DNA of 42,932 nucleotides from Thecamonas trahens ATCC 50062 (GCF_000142905.1 NW_013657627.1:1-42932); one strand, 5' to 3'. Positions 10,743 through 19,554 are shown, counted from the stretch's first letter. Numbers and translations: made by a program. The notes: a model not told the origin generated them from the letters alone.

Positions 10743-11084
10743 TAATGGGGGGGGGGGGGGGGCGTGGCTTGACGGCTTGAGATTTCCTCGCATTTACTTT
10801 GCCGGCCATCTTTGCCAGCACATTGTGCCAATTGACACGGTGATCCGCATGTACGTGAGTGCTGTTCGATGGCTCGCGTACAAACGAAATCAAAAAGAAA
10901 GGAATGGTGGCGCAGAGGGCGCGCGTCGTCGTCGTCGCGCATCGACTGTGTCGACGCCATCGGAGCTCTTAGCAAAGTAAGGTGTCAGCGGCGAATGTTA
11001 GCGACTCGTAGCAGTGGCGGCAAGACTCTCGGTTGCCGGCGGAGCGGTCGCTCCGCTGGCTTGACGGCTTGAGATTCCAGCACA
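10743..11084. other. Junction between host gene and DIRS-like element, with 20-base direct repeat
   Basis: There is no clear gene here. It begins with a G16 run (10747-10762). A 20-base exact direct repeat, TGGCTTGACGGCTTGAGATT, occurs at 10765-10784 and 11057-11076. A perfect hairpin with 8-base arms (GCGGAGCG/CGCTCCGC) lies at 11039-11056. A minus-strand frame with ATG near 10810 could be the N-terminus of the oxidoreductase, but nothing supports it. The repeats and hairpin may mark the end of the DIRS-like element. Confidence 0.5.
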
Positions 11085-11328
11085 CTATTGGAGCATAGAC
11101 CGCGAGGTCTGTTCTGCTCCGCTGTGCCCGGTCCCCCAATACCGAATCAACGCCGCCACGGTCGCGCAACCACCAATGGCCATCACCTCCTCCTTGCGGG
11201 CACGGTTCGTCACCAGGGCTTGCGCTCCACCCTTGGGTAAGGAGTGGCCGCCAAACCCGGCACCAGAACCGTACTGCGTCTCTGCTACCGTGTTCACCAG
11301 TGACGCAACATGCCGTGACCGGAGAGGA
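11085..11328 (-). pseudogene. Tyrosine recombinase, C-terminal catalytic part
   Basis: The minus-strand frame has GHSLPKGGAQAL, corresponding to box II of DIRS/Ngaro recombinases (usually HSLRRGGA), then a segment ending in RYWG where the active-site tyrosine region is expected. The HxxR arginine is proline here, so the copy should be inactive. It is separated from its N-terminal half by the solo LTR at 11329-11490. I infer that the two halves were contiguous before that insertion. Confidence 0.65.
11325..11328 (+). other. Target-site duplication AGGA, left copy
   Basis: AGGA immediately precedes the LTR at 11329 and recurs immediately after it at 11491-11494. Four to six bases is normal for Ty3-type integrases. 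Confidence 0.8.
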
Positions 11329-11490
11329 TGTGCTCGCCGCTCGGCGCGTCTCTCAGCGTGTCAACGCCGCGGCGGTGCGGCACTCGACTACACGCCAGCC
11401 GCTTCAATGAATCATCATTCTTCCTGACTGATTCCCCGCTTGCGGGCATAGCCCGGCACTCGAGTCCTCGCGTAGTACGCGAGTAGCACA
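11329..11490 (+). mobile_element. Solo LTR (162 bases) of the Ty3-like element at 38.4-42.9 kb
   Basis: This segment begins TGTGCT and ends AGCACA (TG...CA ends), is flanked by AGGA on both sides, and matches the 162-base 3' LTR at 38447-38608 in reverse orientation with only two differences that I can see. There is no internal retrotransposon sequence next to it, so it is a solo LTR left after recombination between two LTRs. It lies inside the DIRS recombinase gene and is therefore younger than that element. It contains adjacent short inverted repeats (CTCGCGT/ACGCGAG and CCCGC/GCGGG). Confidence 0.93.
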
Positions 11491-12390
11491 AGGACGCCAA
11501 CCCCGCCGCGTTTTCCACCACGCTCGCACCACTCGCACCGGGCAGAACCGCGCATCCTTCACCGCATGAACTTCGATCCGCACTGTCCGCAGGCCTGCTG
11601 TAGTCGTCTTGTGGAAACGGTTCCAGATCACCACCCCGTCATGCACGAGCTCTATCTCTGCTTCAGCGAGTTGGGCCAAGTCCGCGGCCGGCGAGAGTGA
11701 TCGCCAGCCGCACGTCAGCACAGCGGCAGGTGCCGCCCATTCCGCCGACCCATCATCCCCGTTCGCTCCCAAGTAGTTGGCAATGTCTGCCCACAGCAAC
11801 GGTCGGCTCGGTGCGCGACGCGCTCCCCTTGGTTGTCTCGCACGAAACTCCTGCTACCGCTCAGTGGCCATCTGTGTTGCAGCTGTTGCTACCGCTCCGA
11901 CTCGTTGCCAGGCAACGAGGCTCCATTGGGTTCGAGCGGAAGTCGTCGCGGAGTCAAAACCGCGCCGATTTCACGCTCGAAGTAGTACAGCATTGAAGGC
12001 ATTCGCAACTGTCGATACGGACTACTACAGCAACTCCTTCTTGCCCAACTTGACCTTGGCCATCACTGCAGCTTCCAACCTACCCTCTCCCCACTGCCAC
12101 GGCACGTCGTGACGTCGACACCAGCACTTGAGCGCCCCGAGGTGCTTGTCCGGTCGCGCGTGTGTCTCGACTGCCCATGCGATGAAACGGGTCACGTCAC
12201 CTGCCGAAGGGGGAAGCTGGAGCCCTCCTGGTCGCTGCCCCGCTTCCAAACACTGCCGGTACTGCCGAACCGTGGTCTTGGCCAGCTGCTTCTCTGCCCA
12301 TCTGGTCAGGACGTCTTGTGCTTGATCCAAAGCGGTAGTCGCCAGCCCTTGCGGCTCAACTCTCACACCTCCCAATTGCTGGTCCGGCTC
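11491..12390 (-). pseudogene. Tyrosine recombinase, N-terminal and central part
   Basis: The minus-strand frame down to 12025 contains a SAM-like core-binding domain typical of DIRS recombinases (LTRWAEKQLAKTTVRQYRQC, then FIAWAVETHARPDKHLGALK). After a frame break, the frame at 11491-11799 has a central catalytic-domain pattern (VIWNRFHKTTTAG, then ARFCPVRVVRAWW) resembling the KT and CPV-W segments before box II. It ends exactly at the solo LTR. The box I arginine cannot be assigned with confidence. A perfect 9-base-arm inverted repeat sits at 11901-11919. Confidence 0.65.
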
Positions 12391-12715
12391 GCAGCCATTG
12401 TGTCGACCAGCCGCCACTCTTGGTCGTTGGCGAGGGGTTGCCACCAGTGGCGGCCGCGCCACACTGATGTCGCGTTGTCTAGCTCGATGGAGGCCTAGTA
12501 CTGCGGCTCCCAGGCTTGGTTGCCAGAGTGGCGCGCCGGCGCGATCGAGCTTGGCGAGATGGCGTCCGCGCTTCGTCAACGCACAGAAAATGCACGGGCT
12601 GAGACTCCATCCGAACGGAATTGCTTTGTAGCGAAAGGTGCGACCGCCTACCTCCACTCTGCACCACCGGCGTGCGTCGTCGGCCAAGGCGACGTGGCCA
12701 ATGTCGATTGTGGCG
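12391..12715 (-). pseudogene. Reverse transcriptase fragment of the DIRS-like element
   Basis: The frame contains WYRATIDIGHVAL and, further on, RTFRYKAIPFGWSLSPCIF. The latter is the DIRS-type RT block normally written as F.F..LPFGLS.AP..F. The next RT blocks, including the catalytic Asp-Asp, are absent: the frame passes quickly into the recombinase region, so there is an internal deletion. A TGA stop lies in frame just upstream at the junction with the repeat array (a three-base insertion relative to the array units). Confidence 0.65.
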
Positions 12716-13437
12716 CGGTACCATCATCCCGTGACGTCGCGGTCGATGGCTGTCGGAAAGTCGTTGATCTTGAACCGTCTCTTGCCGAACCGCTCGTTGA
12801 GTTTGCACATCCGCACGATCAACCGAATGCCGATCGTCGCGCGGTTCCATCTCATGACGTCGCGGTCGATGGCTGTCGGAAAGTCGTCGATCTTGAACCG
12901 TCTCTTGCCGAACCGCTCGTTGAGTTTGCACATCCGCACGATCAACCGAATGCCGATTGTGGCGCGGTACCAGCCCGTGACGTCGCGGTCGATGGCTGTC
13001 GGAAAGTCGTTGATCTTGAACCGTCTCTTGCCGAACCGCTCGTTGAGTTTGCACATCCGCACGATCAACCGAATGCCGATTGTGGCGCGGTACCATCTCA
13101 TGACGTCGCGGTCGATGGCTGTCGGAAAGTCGTTGATCTTGAACCGTCTCTTGCCGAACCGCTCGTTGAGTTTGCACATCCGCACGATCAACCGAATGCC
13201 GATCGTCGCGCGGTTCCATCTCATGACGTCGCGGTCGATGGCTGTCGGAAAGTCGTCGATCTTGAACCGTCTCTTGCCGAACCGCTCGTTGAGTTTGCAC
13301 ATCCGCACGATCAACCGAATGCCGATTGTGGCGCGGTACCATCTCATGACGTCGCGGTCGATGGCTGTCGGAAAGTCGTTGATCTTGAACCGTCTCTTGC
13401 CGAACCGCTCGCTGAGTTTGCACATCCGCACGATCAA
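12700..13437 (-). repeat. Six in-frame 123-base tandem copies of an RT 'fingers' segment
   Basis: The period is exactly 123 bases (anchor AACCGAATGC-type positions at 12821, 12944, 13067, 13190, 13313 and 13436). Each unit encodes 41 residues containing RLIVRMCKLNERFGKRRFKI and DFPTAIDRDV, matching the RT block that precedes the palm in DIRS elements. Units carry two marker types (GATTGTGGCGCGGTACC and GATCGTCGCGCGGTTCC) in the order A-B-A-A-B-A along the plus strand, so the array seems to have grown by three-unit steps. All copies stay in frame. Confidence 0.92.
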
Positions 13438-14310
13438 CCGGAAGCGCCTCTCGTCTCTGCCGCCTGGCTCGTTGGGTATGCATCGCACGCGCGAAACGTG
13501 CACCACATCGCTTGACGCACACTCTTCCACTACTCCGTACCCCTTCTCCAAGCGTTGCAGTTGGCGCAGGGCCCAAGCGTCCTCCTCGGCGTTCTTGAAA
13601 ATGTTTGGCAGTCCCTGTCTTGGAAGCGTCCTGCTCATCTTGGGGAACATCATCACGCCGTCGGGTAGCCGTCGAAGTGGCCACGATCCTTCGTCTAAAA
13701 TCGTACGCCACGCCTGTTCGCCGCATCGGCACAGACGACCGGGAAGCATCCCGCCTACGCCTTTGTCTTGCTCGGGCAGTTGAGAGAGTTGTGCCCGTCG
13801 CCCTTGCAATGGTAGCAGAAGGTTGGGTTCTTGCACATGGCGGCGAGGTGGCCCGATTTTGCGCAGCTGTGGCACGTCCTCGTCTCGGGCCTGCCCATCG
13901 GCCTTGTGGTGCCGGTTCCCTCTCTCCTGGCTCGGAGGACCGGACGGTTTTCCTTCTCGTCCCGTGCGCCCCGCTGTGCAGGCGCCAGATAGCGGTCGAC
14001 ACACTTTGGCCTTGAAGAGGGCTGTGAAGGCTTCCTTCGTGCTCGTTTTGTCCGGAGCCCAAATCCCTGCCGCCCGTCGCAGCGCAATCCGGATAAGATA
14101 CCAATCGGCCTTCTTGATGTCGTTGCGCTCGATGGGGCCGAGGACTTGGATGTGACGGCGCACCTCGTTGCGCGACGGCCCCGCCGCGGCAAAAGGCGTG
14201 TGTGCGACCGCGGCTGGGATCCGCGTGTCTGATGCTGTCGGCTCCACCTCGTTGTCGGACGCGCAAACCCCGGCCAAAGATCCGCTAGCGACGAGTCGGA
14301 CGGTTCGTCA
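13438..14310 (-). pseudogene. DIRS-like Gag capsid/zinc-knuckle region and RT N-terminus
   Basis: Two overlapping minus-strand frames share the coding. One carries two perfect CX2CX4HX4C zinc knuckles (CHSCAKSGHLAAMC and CYHCKGDGHNSLNC), typical of a nucleocapsid. The other carries a capsid-like helical segment (DIKKADWYLIRIALRRA) upstream and, downstream, the region leading into the RT array (WALRQLQRLEKGYGVVEE, then DERRFRLIVRMCKL). Passing from capsid to knuckle frame needs a change near 13995-14000, in the +1 direction. The element is therefore broken here, or the sequence has an extra base. Confidence 0.65.
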
Positions 14311-14811
14311 TCCGAAGAGTACTCGGTGTCACTGCACGGCCTCGTCTTCTTGGACTTCCTGCTCCTAATCATAGTCTTCCGCTTCTTCTTTGCCCTCTTC
14401 TTGGTTTTCTTCTTCTTGTTCTGCTGGGCGCTGCTCGCCTTCGCTGCGCACCTCGACCGTCTCATCGGCATCGGGCGCTCAACCGAGTCAGAACACTCGT
14501 CCCATGCAGTCGACTCATCCAAGCATTCCACGGAGGCGCAAGAATTTGGTCTCCTCGCTCTCCGGCCCAGATGCGAGCCTCCCCCCCCCCCCGTGAGCTC
14601 CCTCGGTGGACGCTCGCGCGCGGCTCTGCCGATCTCGCCCGCGCACCCACGTTCCGTGCAAAAGCCTCGGAGCCAGCGGCCCGGGTAAATCACCATCATC
14701 GTCACCATTGTCGTCAGCGCCGGGAACTGCAACTGCCTCTTCCCTCGTGACCTCGCCTCCTGTGTAGTAATGCTCTTTTGGGGCTGTGACGAAAGCGAGA
14801 AGACGTTCCAT
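14311..14811 (-). pseudogene. DIRS-like Gag linker, lysine-rich, with C12 run
   Basis: Between the coiled-coil repeat and the capsid/zinc region the minus strand encodes a low-complexity linker with a long Lys/Arg run (near 14345-14430) and acidic patches. A run of 12 C at 14581-14592 coincides with the point where the frame of the coiled-coil part ends and the next one takes over, so length error in that run may explain the break. Confidence 0.5.
14581..14592 (+). repeat. C12 homopolymer in DIRS-like gag
   Basis: Twelve C in a row (poly-G on the coding strand, giving a Gly run). It coincides with a gag frame change and is a likely slippage or base-call problem site. Confidence 0.85.
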
Positions 14812-15222
14812 CCGTTCCGCCTGTGCCTGCTGGTGCTGTGCCATCTGATCCGCCTGTGCCTGCTGGTGCTGTGCCATCTGTTCCGCCTGTGCCTGCTGGT
14901 GCTGTGCCATCTGTTCCGCCTGTGCCTGCTGGTGCTGTGCCATCTGTTCCGCCTGCGCCTGCTGGTGCTGTGCCATCTGATCCGCCTGTGCCTGCTGGTG
15001 CTGTGCCATCTGTTCCGCCTGTGCCTGCTGGTGCTGTGCCATCTGTTCCGCCTGCGCCTGCTGGTGCTGTGCCATCTGTTCCGCCTGTACCTGCTGGTGC
15101 TGTGCCATCTGTTCCGCCTGTGCCTGCTGGTGCTGTGCCATCTGTTCCGCCTGTACCTGCTGGTGCTGTGCCATCCTCTCCAACATCGTCTGCATCATAG
15201 TCGTTATGGCCGTCGTTGTCAT
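14812..15222 (-). CDS. DIRS-like Gag N-terminus with eleven [11 protein letters not shown] repeats
   Basis: From ATG 15222 a short leader ([16 protein letters not shown]) enters eleven copies of an 11-residue unit, [11 protein letters not shown] with Val/Ala and Glu/Asp variants, encoded by a 33-base tandem repeat (14812-15174). An 11-residue (3-4-4) period is compatible with a right-handed coiled coil, a plausible multimerisation module for Gag. The frame continues past the array to about 14515. Using ATG 15222 rather than a further upstream frame is my choice, because the upstream codons overlap the hAT relic on the other strand. Confidence 0.6.
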
Positions 15223-15369
15223 CGTCGTCTCGGCCCCTTCGATCAAGCCCGCGGGGACTCGACCGCAGTGGCAGTCGTTGTTGGTGTGGTCCCGAGACGC
15301 TGGCCCGCAACCCACCTCCCCCACCTCGCCCGCTACATACCGGACGAGGGCCTGCTCCCACGCGTGGGC

Positions 15370-16711
15370 GGCGCTCCAGTGCCTAAAATCGACCCGCCAG
15401 AGGGCGCTTGTATTTATTCTGGCCTTGATGGGTTGTTTGAGCGGTGCCGCCAGTCCGTCGTCAATCTGACAAAGTCCGGACCTGTTGTGCTGTATGTCGA
15501 CGAGTGGACGTCCAAGGCGACACACAAGTCATTTCTCGGCATGTGCGCCTCCTTCTGCGATAATGATGGAGAGCGTGTAACCGTTCCGGTTGCTTTTCGT
15601 GCCCTCACGCCTGAGACTATGCTCGCGATCCAGGAGACTGGTTTGGATAGCGAGGCATCATCGGGCGCCGTAGCAGCGGAAGCACTGGATCACCTGTCTA
15701 CCAATGCGACCACACTGGCCAGTATGGTGAAGGAATGCACGGACCGGATGGGAGTGGAGTGGGGCGTGTTTGCGGCGTGGCGACTGACAGTAGGTCGGTC
15801 ATGGCGTGGATGGCGGGTGAGCTTGGACTGCCTTGGTTTCCCTGCCTATCCCACTGCATCAACCTCATCGCAGGCATGGTGATCCGCCACCTCGGCTCGG
15901 CAGCCGAGCCCTGCCCCGAGCTCATGATGCAGGACAAGATGCTCGAGCTAGTCGGAGACAAGCGTTTCGGGGTAGCGAGACCGAGCCAATGGAGGCCAAC
16001 TCGAGCGGTCCAACGCCAGGTCCGTTCAGCGGAGCCAACTTGTCGGCGCCCGGACCAGTTGCGCCAGTGGGCAAGCGGAAAGAGCCCGGTGCTACCAACG
16101 ATGACGTCGTCGTCGACGATTTGATGCACTCAGGCCTGCCCAATGCCCCTCTCGATGGTGGCGCGGATCCTCTGTCAAAGGGTCGTCGCATTGTGGCCCT
16201 CGTTGAGCGCTCGAGTAAGGTCAAGCGCTACGTCGCTCTCGCTTGCCCGAAGGACAGCCTCGTCATCTGACGAACGCAACACATCCTCGGCCTCCTCATC
16301 GCCGTCGACATCGTATCCCTCACCACCCTCGATCGCCACCTGAAGCTCGGCCCGTTTCAGCCGCAGCTGTTCCGGATGCATACCATTAGCCTCGGCGATG
16401 AGCGCCGCGTCCATCACGTCGACGATATCATGGACAAGAAGGAGCAGTTGGGACAGGAGGAGTACAAGATCGAGGTCAGCAAGTACAAACGGCTAGCCCC
16501 TCCAGTCAGGCCACGCCGTCGGCCGCGGTCGCTGCGGCCATGTGTCGTCACCCGGTGGGGGTCGACTGTTGCCATGGTCAATGGCATGCTCGACATGGGC
16601 GAGGAGATCGACGAGGTCTGCTCGATGGCGGAGGAGTCTGTGGATAAGGTTTCGGACGACGAGTGGGCGCAGGTGAAGCTCGCGTGTGTGAGAATCAGTT
16701 TAATGATATAG
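15370..16711 (+). pseudogene. hAT-superfamily transposase relic
   Basis: Three frames together give a hAT-like transposase core. First comes VVLYVDEWTSKATHKSFLGM, resembling the W(T)SKA..SYLG block; then GVATDSRSVMAWMAGELGL and WFPCLSHCINLIAG, corresponding to the TTDNA..M and C.AH.LNL blocks; last CVVTRWGSTVAMVNGML, corresponding to the TRWNST block. Each of the first two frame changes (about 15755-15785 and 15965-15975) is a one-base step back. A stop codon at 16268 separates the last part. The N-terminal BED zinc finger and C-terminal dimerisation domain are not visible, and I see no terminal inverted repeats. The minus strand at 16175-16417 also holds an acidic open frame, so strand assignment in that sub-segment is uncertain. 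Confidence 0.65.
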
Positions 16712-17103
16712 ACTAGAGGGTCCACAACCAACCGAACGTCGGACGAAGCCCCCGACCGTAGAAAGGGACTGTCCGGGCCCGTCTGGCGCCAACTTACTCG
16801 TGAGCCTCGTCATACGCATGAAGCGCTTGGACTTGGGGCCTGGCCTTGGGTAGGGGTCAGGACGTGGATCGGACCGGCGTGAGCCGGGCCGATTAGAACA
16901 ATTATGGCGCCCTGCACGGGTGCAGGGGTTAGTTATCCAACCTTACGGTAGGGGGTCTCCGACCCGATAAGGTTGCATCGGATCTTGGGTGCAGGAGGAG
17001 GTCTTGTCCAGAAAGAGGGGGGAAGGGGGGAAGGGGGCGAAAAAAGGGGGTAAGCTGGCGTGTTGGGGGGGTAAAGAGATGGGCGTTGGAGATGGCGTTG
17101 AAG
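16712..17103. other. Non-coding stretch with three strong hairpins
   Basis: No credible frame. Three near-perfect inverted repeats lie close together: 16868-16893 (ATCGG-A-CCGGC, loop GTGA, GCCGG-G-CCGAT), 16910-16927 (CCCTGCAC, loop GG, GTGCAGGG) and 16938-16975 (CAACCTTA/TAAGGTTG enclosing GGGTC-TCC-GACCC). A purine-rich segment with G runs follows at 17000-17080. The hairpins could be folded RNA or mobile-element ends; I cannot identify either. Confidence 0.6.
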
Positions 17104-17288
17104 ATGGCGTTGACAATGGACGAGACACAGCAGCGCTGTTGAGAGCTCCTGTGTTCCAGATCACGTGCTGGAGAGTTGTTGCATGGAGTTAAGCAGAGAA
17201 GCACCTACAGGAACTGCAGGGTGCCACCTGCCGTGGGATTGTACGCCGGCCCTAAGTACCGCGAACCACTGATCACACTACGGCGAGA
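17104..17288. repeat. 185-base direct repeat, copy 1
   Basis: This 185-base segment is repeated at 17323-17507 with no difference that I can find, 34 bases of unrelated sequence separating the copies. The part GGAGTTAAGCAG... to ...GTGGGATTG resembles, in motif and spacing, the AAGTTAAGC to TGGGAA interval of eukaryotic 5S rRNA, but the 5' and 3' ends do not pair as 5S helix I should, so I do not call it a 5S gene. Confidence 0.9.
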
Positions 17289-17322
17289 TTTTGTGGCCTC
17301 GGCGACTAGAGAGACGTTATCT

Positions 17323-17507
17323 ATGGCGTTGACAATGGACGAGACACAGCAGCGCTGTTGAGAGCTCCTGTGTTCCAGATCACGTGCTGGAGAGTTGTTG
17401 CATGGAGTTAAGCAGAGAAGCACCTACAGGAACTGCAGGGTGCCACCTGCCGTGGGATTGTACGCCGGCCCTAAGTACCGCGAACCACTGATCACACTAC
17501 GGCGAGA
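17323..17507. repeat. 185-base direct repeat, copy 2
   Basis: Second copy of the repeat at 17104-17288, offset 219 bases. Identity of both copies implies a very recent duplication, gene conversion or selection. Confidence 0.9.
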
Positions 17508-18347
17508 AGACGGCCGCCACATAGGACATCCGTAAGTGGTGCGGCGTACAACTTGTTGGGTGCTCAACATCGACTGCAGGATACTCTAGTCACTTGGAAT
17601 CCCTCACTGGGGCGCCGACGACCGATATTCCTTCAGATCCCACCCTCCAAGAGGCCGGCCTCTGTCCTGGTTGCAGCTCAGGACCACCGAGCATCCGGCG
17701 GTCCACCAGGGAGAGGTTGGCAATATGGATGATAATGCCGACAACATGTGACGACACTGGTTGCCGTCGGCGGACCGACGGCGGGATGGACACACATCCC
17801 ATGGGGGGTTAGGAGGATCAGCGTGAGCAGGGCGCATGCGCCCTCGCCCCGCTGATCCGTCCACACCTCGCAGCGCCGTTTAGGGACGGATCCCTGACCG
17901 CAACCATCGGGGGCGACAAACGGTAGGTGCACCTACCGCCGGTCAACCCCCTTCGAATGAGACCGCACCCCCTTGCGGACTCCGGTCGCATGACGTTTGG
18001 CGGGTCATTTCTGACCACGAGGAAGGATGTGCAAGGGCGCCAGACGGACTGCGTCCTGGCGCCCAGGGTGCCGGCTCCTCCCCTGGCCCCCCTTCCTGGT
18101 GGTACACGCTCCTCGGCCTGCTCAAGACACCGGGTGCACCCCCGGCCACGGGAGGTGAAGCTCGCGTACCCAGTCCTCAGCATGATCGAGACCGCCTCCA
18201 CCAGATGGCAGAGGGAGGATACTCGGCCGTCTGATGCGATTGTGACGATGGTGCATATGGGCTCCGGCATGCAAGAGATTAAGAGCAACTTTAAAAAAAA
18301 AAGCGTTCCACGATTTTCGTTCCACTGGCGGGACACAGTGGAACGTT
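17508..18347. other. Non-coding stretch rich in perfect palindromes
   Basis: No credible gene. Inverted repeats: 17815-17858 (GGATCAGCG/CGCTGATCC enclosing the 14-base palindrome GGGCGCATGCGCCC), 17921-17938 (18-base palindrome CGGTAGGTGCACCTACCG), 18035-18064 (GGGCGCCAG/CTGGCGCCC with a smaller GGAC/GTCC stem inside) and 18318-18345 (CGTTCCACTG/CAGTGGAACG). The last, read on the minus strand, is followed by CGTGGAACGC and ten T (A10 at 18293-18302 on plus), which looks like an RNA polymerase III stop. Confidence 0.6.
18293..18345 (-). terminator. Possible Pol III-type terminator: hairpin then T10
   Basis: On the minus strand a perfect 10-base-arm hairpin (18345-18318) is followed after a short spacer by ten T (18302-18293). 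Runs of four or more T end RNA polymerase III transcripts. No upstream RNA gene was recognised, so this stays a candidate. Confidence 0.3.
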
Positions 18348-19408
18348 GTGGACAATACTGAGGATATTGTTGAACGTCTTGAGGATGTTCCAACCCATGT
18401 CGCTGCTGAGAGCGCGTCGAGTGACGGTGTGGTGGGTGAACGGGGTGGCTGCTCTGACAACGACGCCAGCGGTATGCCAGGCGAGGTTGAGGGCAGCGGC
18501 GCTGCTATCGATAAGGGCGGTCGCGGTGAGGATGAAGTCCCAGCCGCAGATAGCAGATAGCAAAGGCTGAGATGGAAGCTGGCGTGAAGGGGAAAAGGGC
18601 TAGAAGGGCAATATGGACCGATGACGAGCGGATCACTCTTATCGCTACCTATGTCAAGTGTGGCGGGTGCAACCAGGGCTCGCCCCCGAACTGGGACAAG
18701 ATCACGGCCATGTTCCTAGGGATCTATGCCGAGAAGTCGCTCTCCAAACAAGCACTCAAGGCCCAATTCTGTCGACTCAAGAAGAAGTATCGATCGGAGA
18801 AGGCTCGCATGGCCAAGTCCGGGGAAGATCCCACGTCCACTCTGGTGTATTTCAACGCGATGGACTTGGCCATGGCTGCCGAAGGAGTGGTCACTGACGA
18901 CATGCTGATTGGAAGTCGCCTCAAAGCAGAAGGTCTCGAAGAAGTGCACAAGAGATACTCCTCCGAGGAAGGAAGGCGGGCTGCGGCTCCGATTCGCATT
19001 CTTGAGCGGCACAAGGCGGTGGTGGCTGGCCAGGACAAGAAGGACGCGGCAATGCCGATGAAAAAGGTGAGCCCGTCGAAGTTCTCGCTCATGGAGCAAC
19101 ATCGCGAGGAGGCCGAGCGTGATCGCGAGAGTCAGCGCGAGATGATGACTATGCTCATGGAACATCAGACCAAACTGGTCGAGATGATGATGACTGGGCT
19201 TGACAACAAGCGCAAGCGTAAGCGTAAGCGCAAGCGCAAGCGCAAGTCCAAACGAAAGCGTCGCAAGCGTCGCAAGCGACGACTGCTGAAAGCTCTGAAG
19301 GTGCTTTCGGCTAACAACGGATCTTCAGGCCAAGTCGACGCGTCGATGCTGCTGTTGCTATCGTCCTCGTCTTCACTGTCCGCATCGTCGTCAGATTCAC
19401 CAAGCTGA
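18348..19408 (+). CDS. Myb/SANT-like DNA-binding protein, probably transposon-associated
   Basis: The clear part starts at ATG 18572 and runs 278 residues. Residues ~13-75 form a Myb/SANT-like (trihelix/MADF-type) helix-turn-helix domain with spaced aromatics and basic residues (RAIWTDDERITLIATYV, then SKQALKAQFCRLKKKY). Such domains occur in the accessory protein of PIF/Harbinger transposons and in host regulators. A helical charged region follows (about 160-210), then a run of Lys/Arg (about 213-243), a strong nuclear localisation or nucleic-acid contact, and a Leu/Ser-rich end. An acidic 70-codon frame at 18348-18560 (MDNTEDIVERLEDVPTHV) ends 12 bases upstream. A 7-base tandem duplication (GCAGATA twice, near 18545-18559) sits at the junction, so both may be one protein with a frameshift. 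No DDE transposase partner is visible nearby. Confidence 0.65.
19373..19405 (+). repeat. 33-base direct repeat, copy 1 (3' end of the Myb-like gene)
   Basis: The last codons of the Myb-like gene (encoding SLSASSSDSPS and its stop context) are repeated exactly at 19522-19554. Confidence 0.85.
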
Positions 19409-19521
19409 TCGGCAAGTTCTCCTCCGCCATCGTCCGGTGCCGTACACATTGGCTAAAGTCCCAACCAGCTCCCAGCATGTTTCAATTGCGGATTGTTCTG
19501 TATGCGGAGAGCAGGACGTTG

Positions 19522-19554
19522 TCACTGTCCGCATCGTCGTCAGATTCACCAAGC
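19522..19554 (+). repeat. 33-base direct repeat, copy 2
   Basis: Exact copy of 19373-19405, 149 bases downstream and outside the reading frame, so it was produced by a local segmental duplication. Confidence 0.85.

Larger units (their letters stand above)
11085..15222 (-). mobile_element. Decayed DIRS-like (tyrosine-recombinase) retrotransposon
   Basis: Read on the minus strand, the order is gag with a coiled-coil repeat and two CCHC zinc knuckles, a reverse-transcriptase part, then a tyrosine recombinase. That is the DIRS order and distinguishes it from Ty3/Copia elements, which use a DDE integrase. It is dead: the gag frame is broken, the RT palm with its catalytic Asp-Asp box is missing, RT fingers are repeated six times, and the recombinase is interrupted by a solo LTR and has lost its box II arginine. 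The 3' end near 11085 contains a hairpin at 11090-11120 (arms GGAGCA/TGCTCC and AGACC/GGTCT, GCGA loop). Exact ends are not known. Confidence 0.8.

Noticed and set aside
10345-10980. Frames spanning the assembly gap
   Set aside because: More than 100 of their residues are unknown bases, so they say nothing.
11329-11490. The ~70-base shared sequence at 11.4, 38.5 and 40.8 kb as a new structured RNA or Helitron-like end
   Set aside because: Extending the alignment shows TG/CA ends, 162-base length and a target duplication, so it is an LTR; the hairpins are internal to it.
12823-13440. The 123-base tandem array as a CRISPR
   Set aside because: There are no unique spacers between short repeats; the whole unit repeats and encodes RT sequence, in a eukaryotic context.
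18293-18345. U6 snRNA 3' end on the minus strand
   Set aside because: The hairpin plus T10 and GTGGAACG are suggestive, but the invariant U6 ACAGAGA box is not found upstream.
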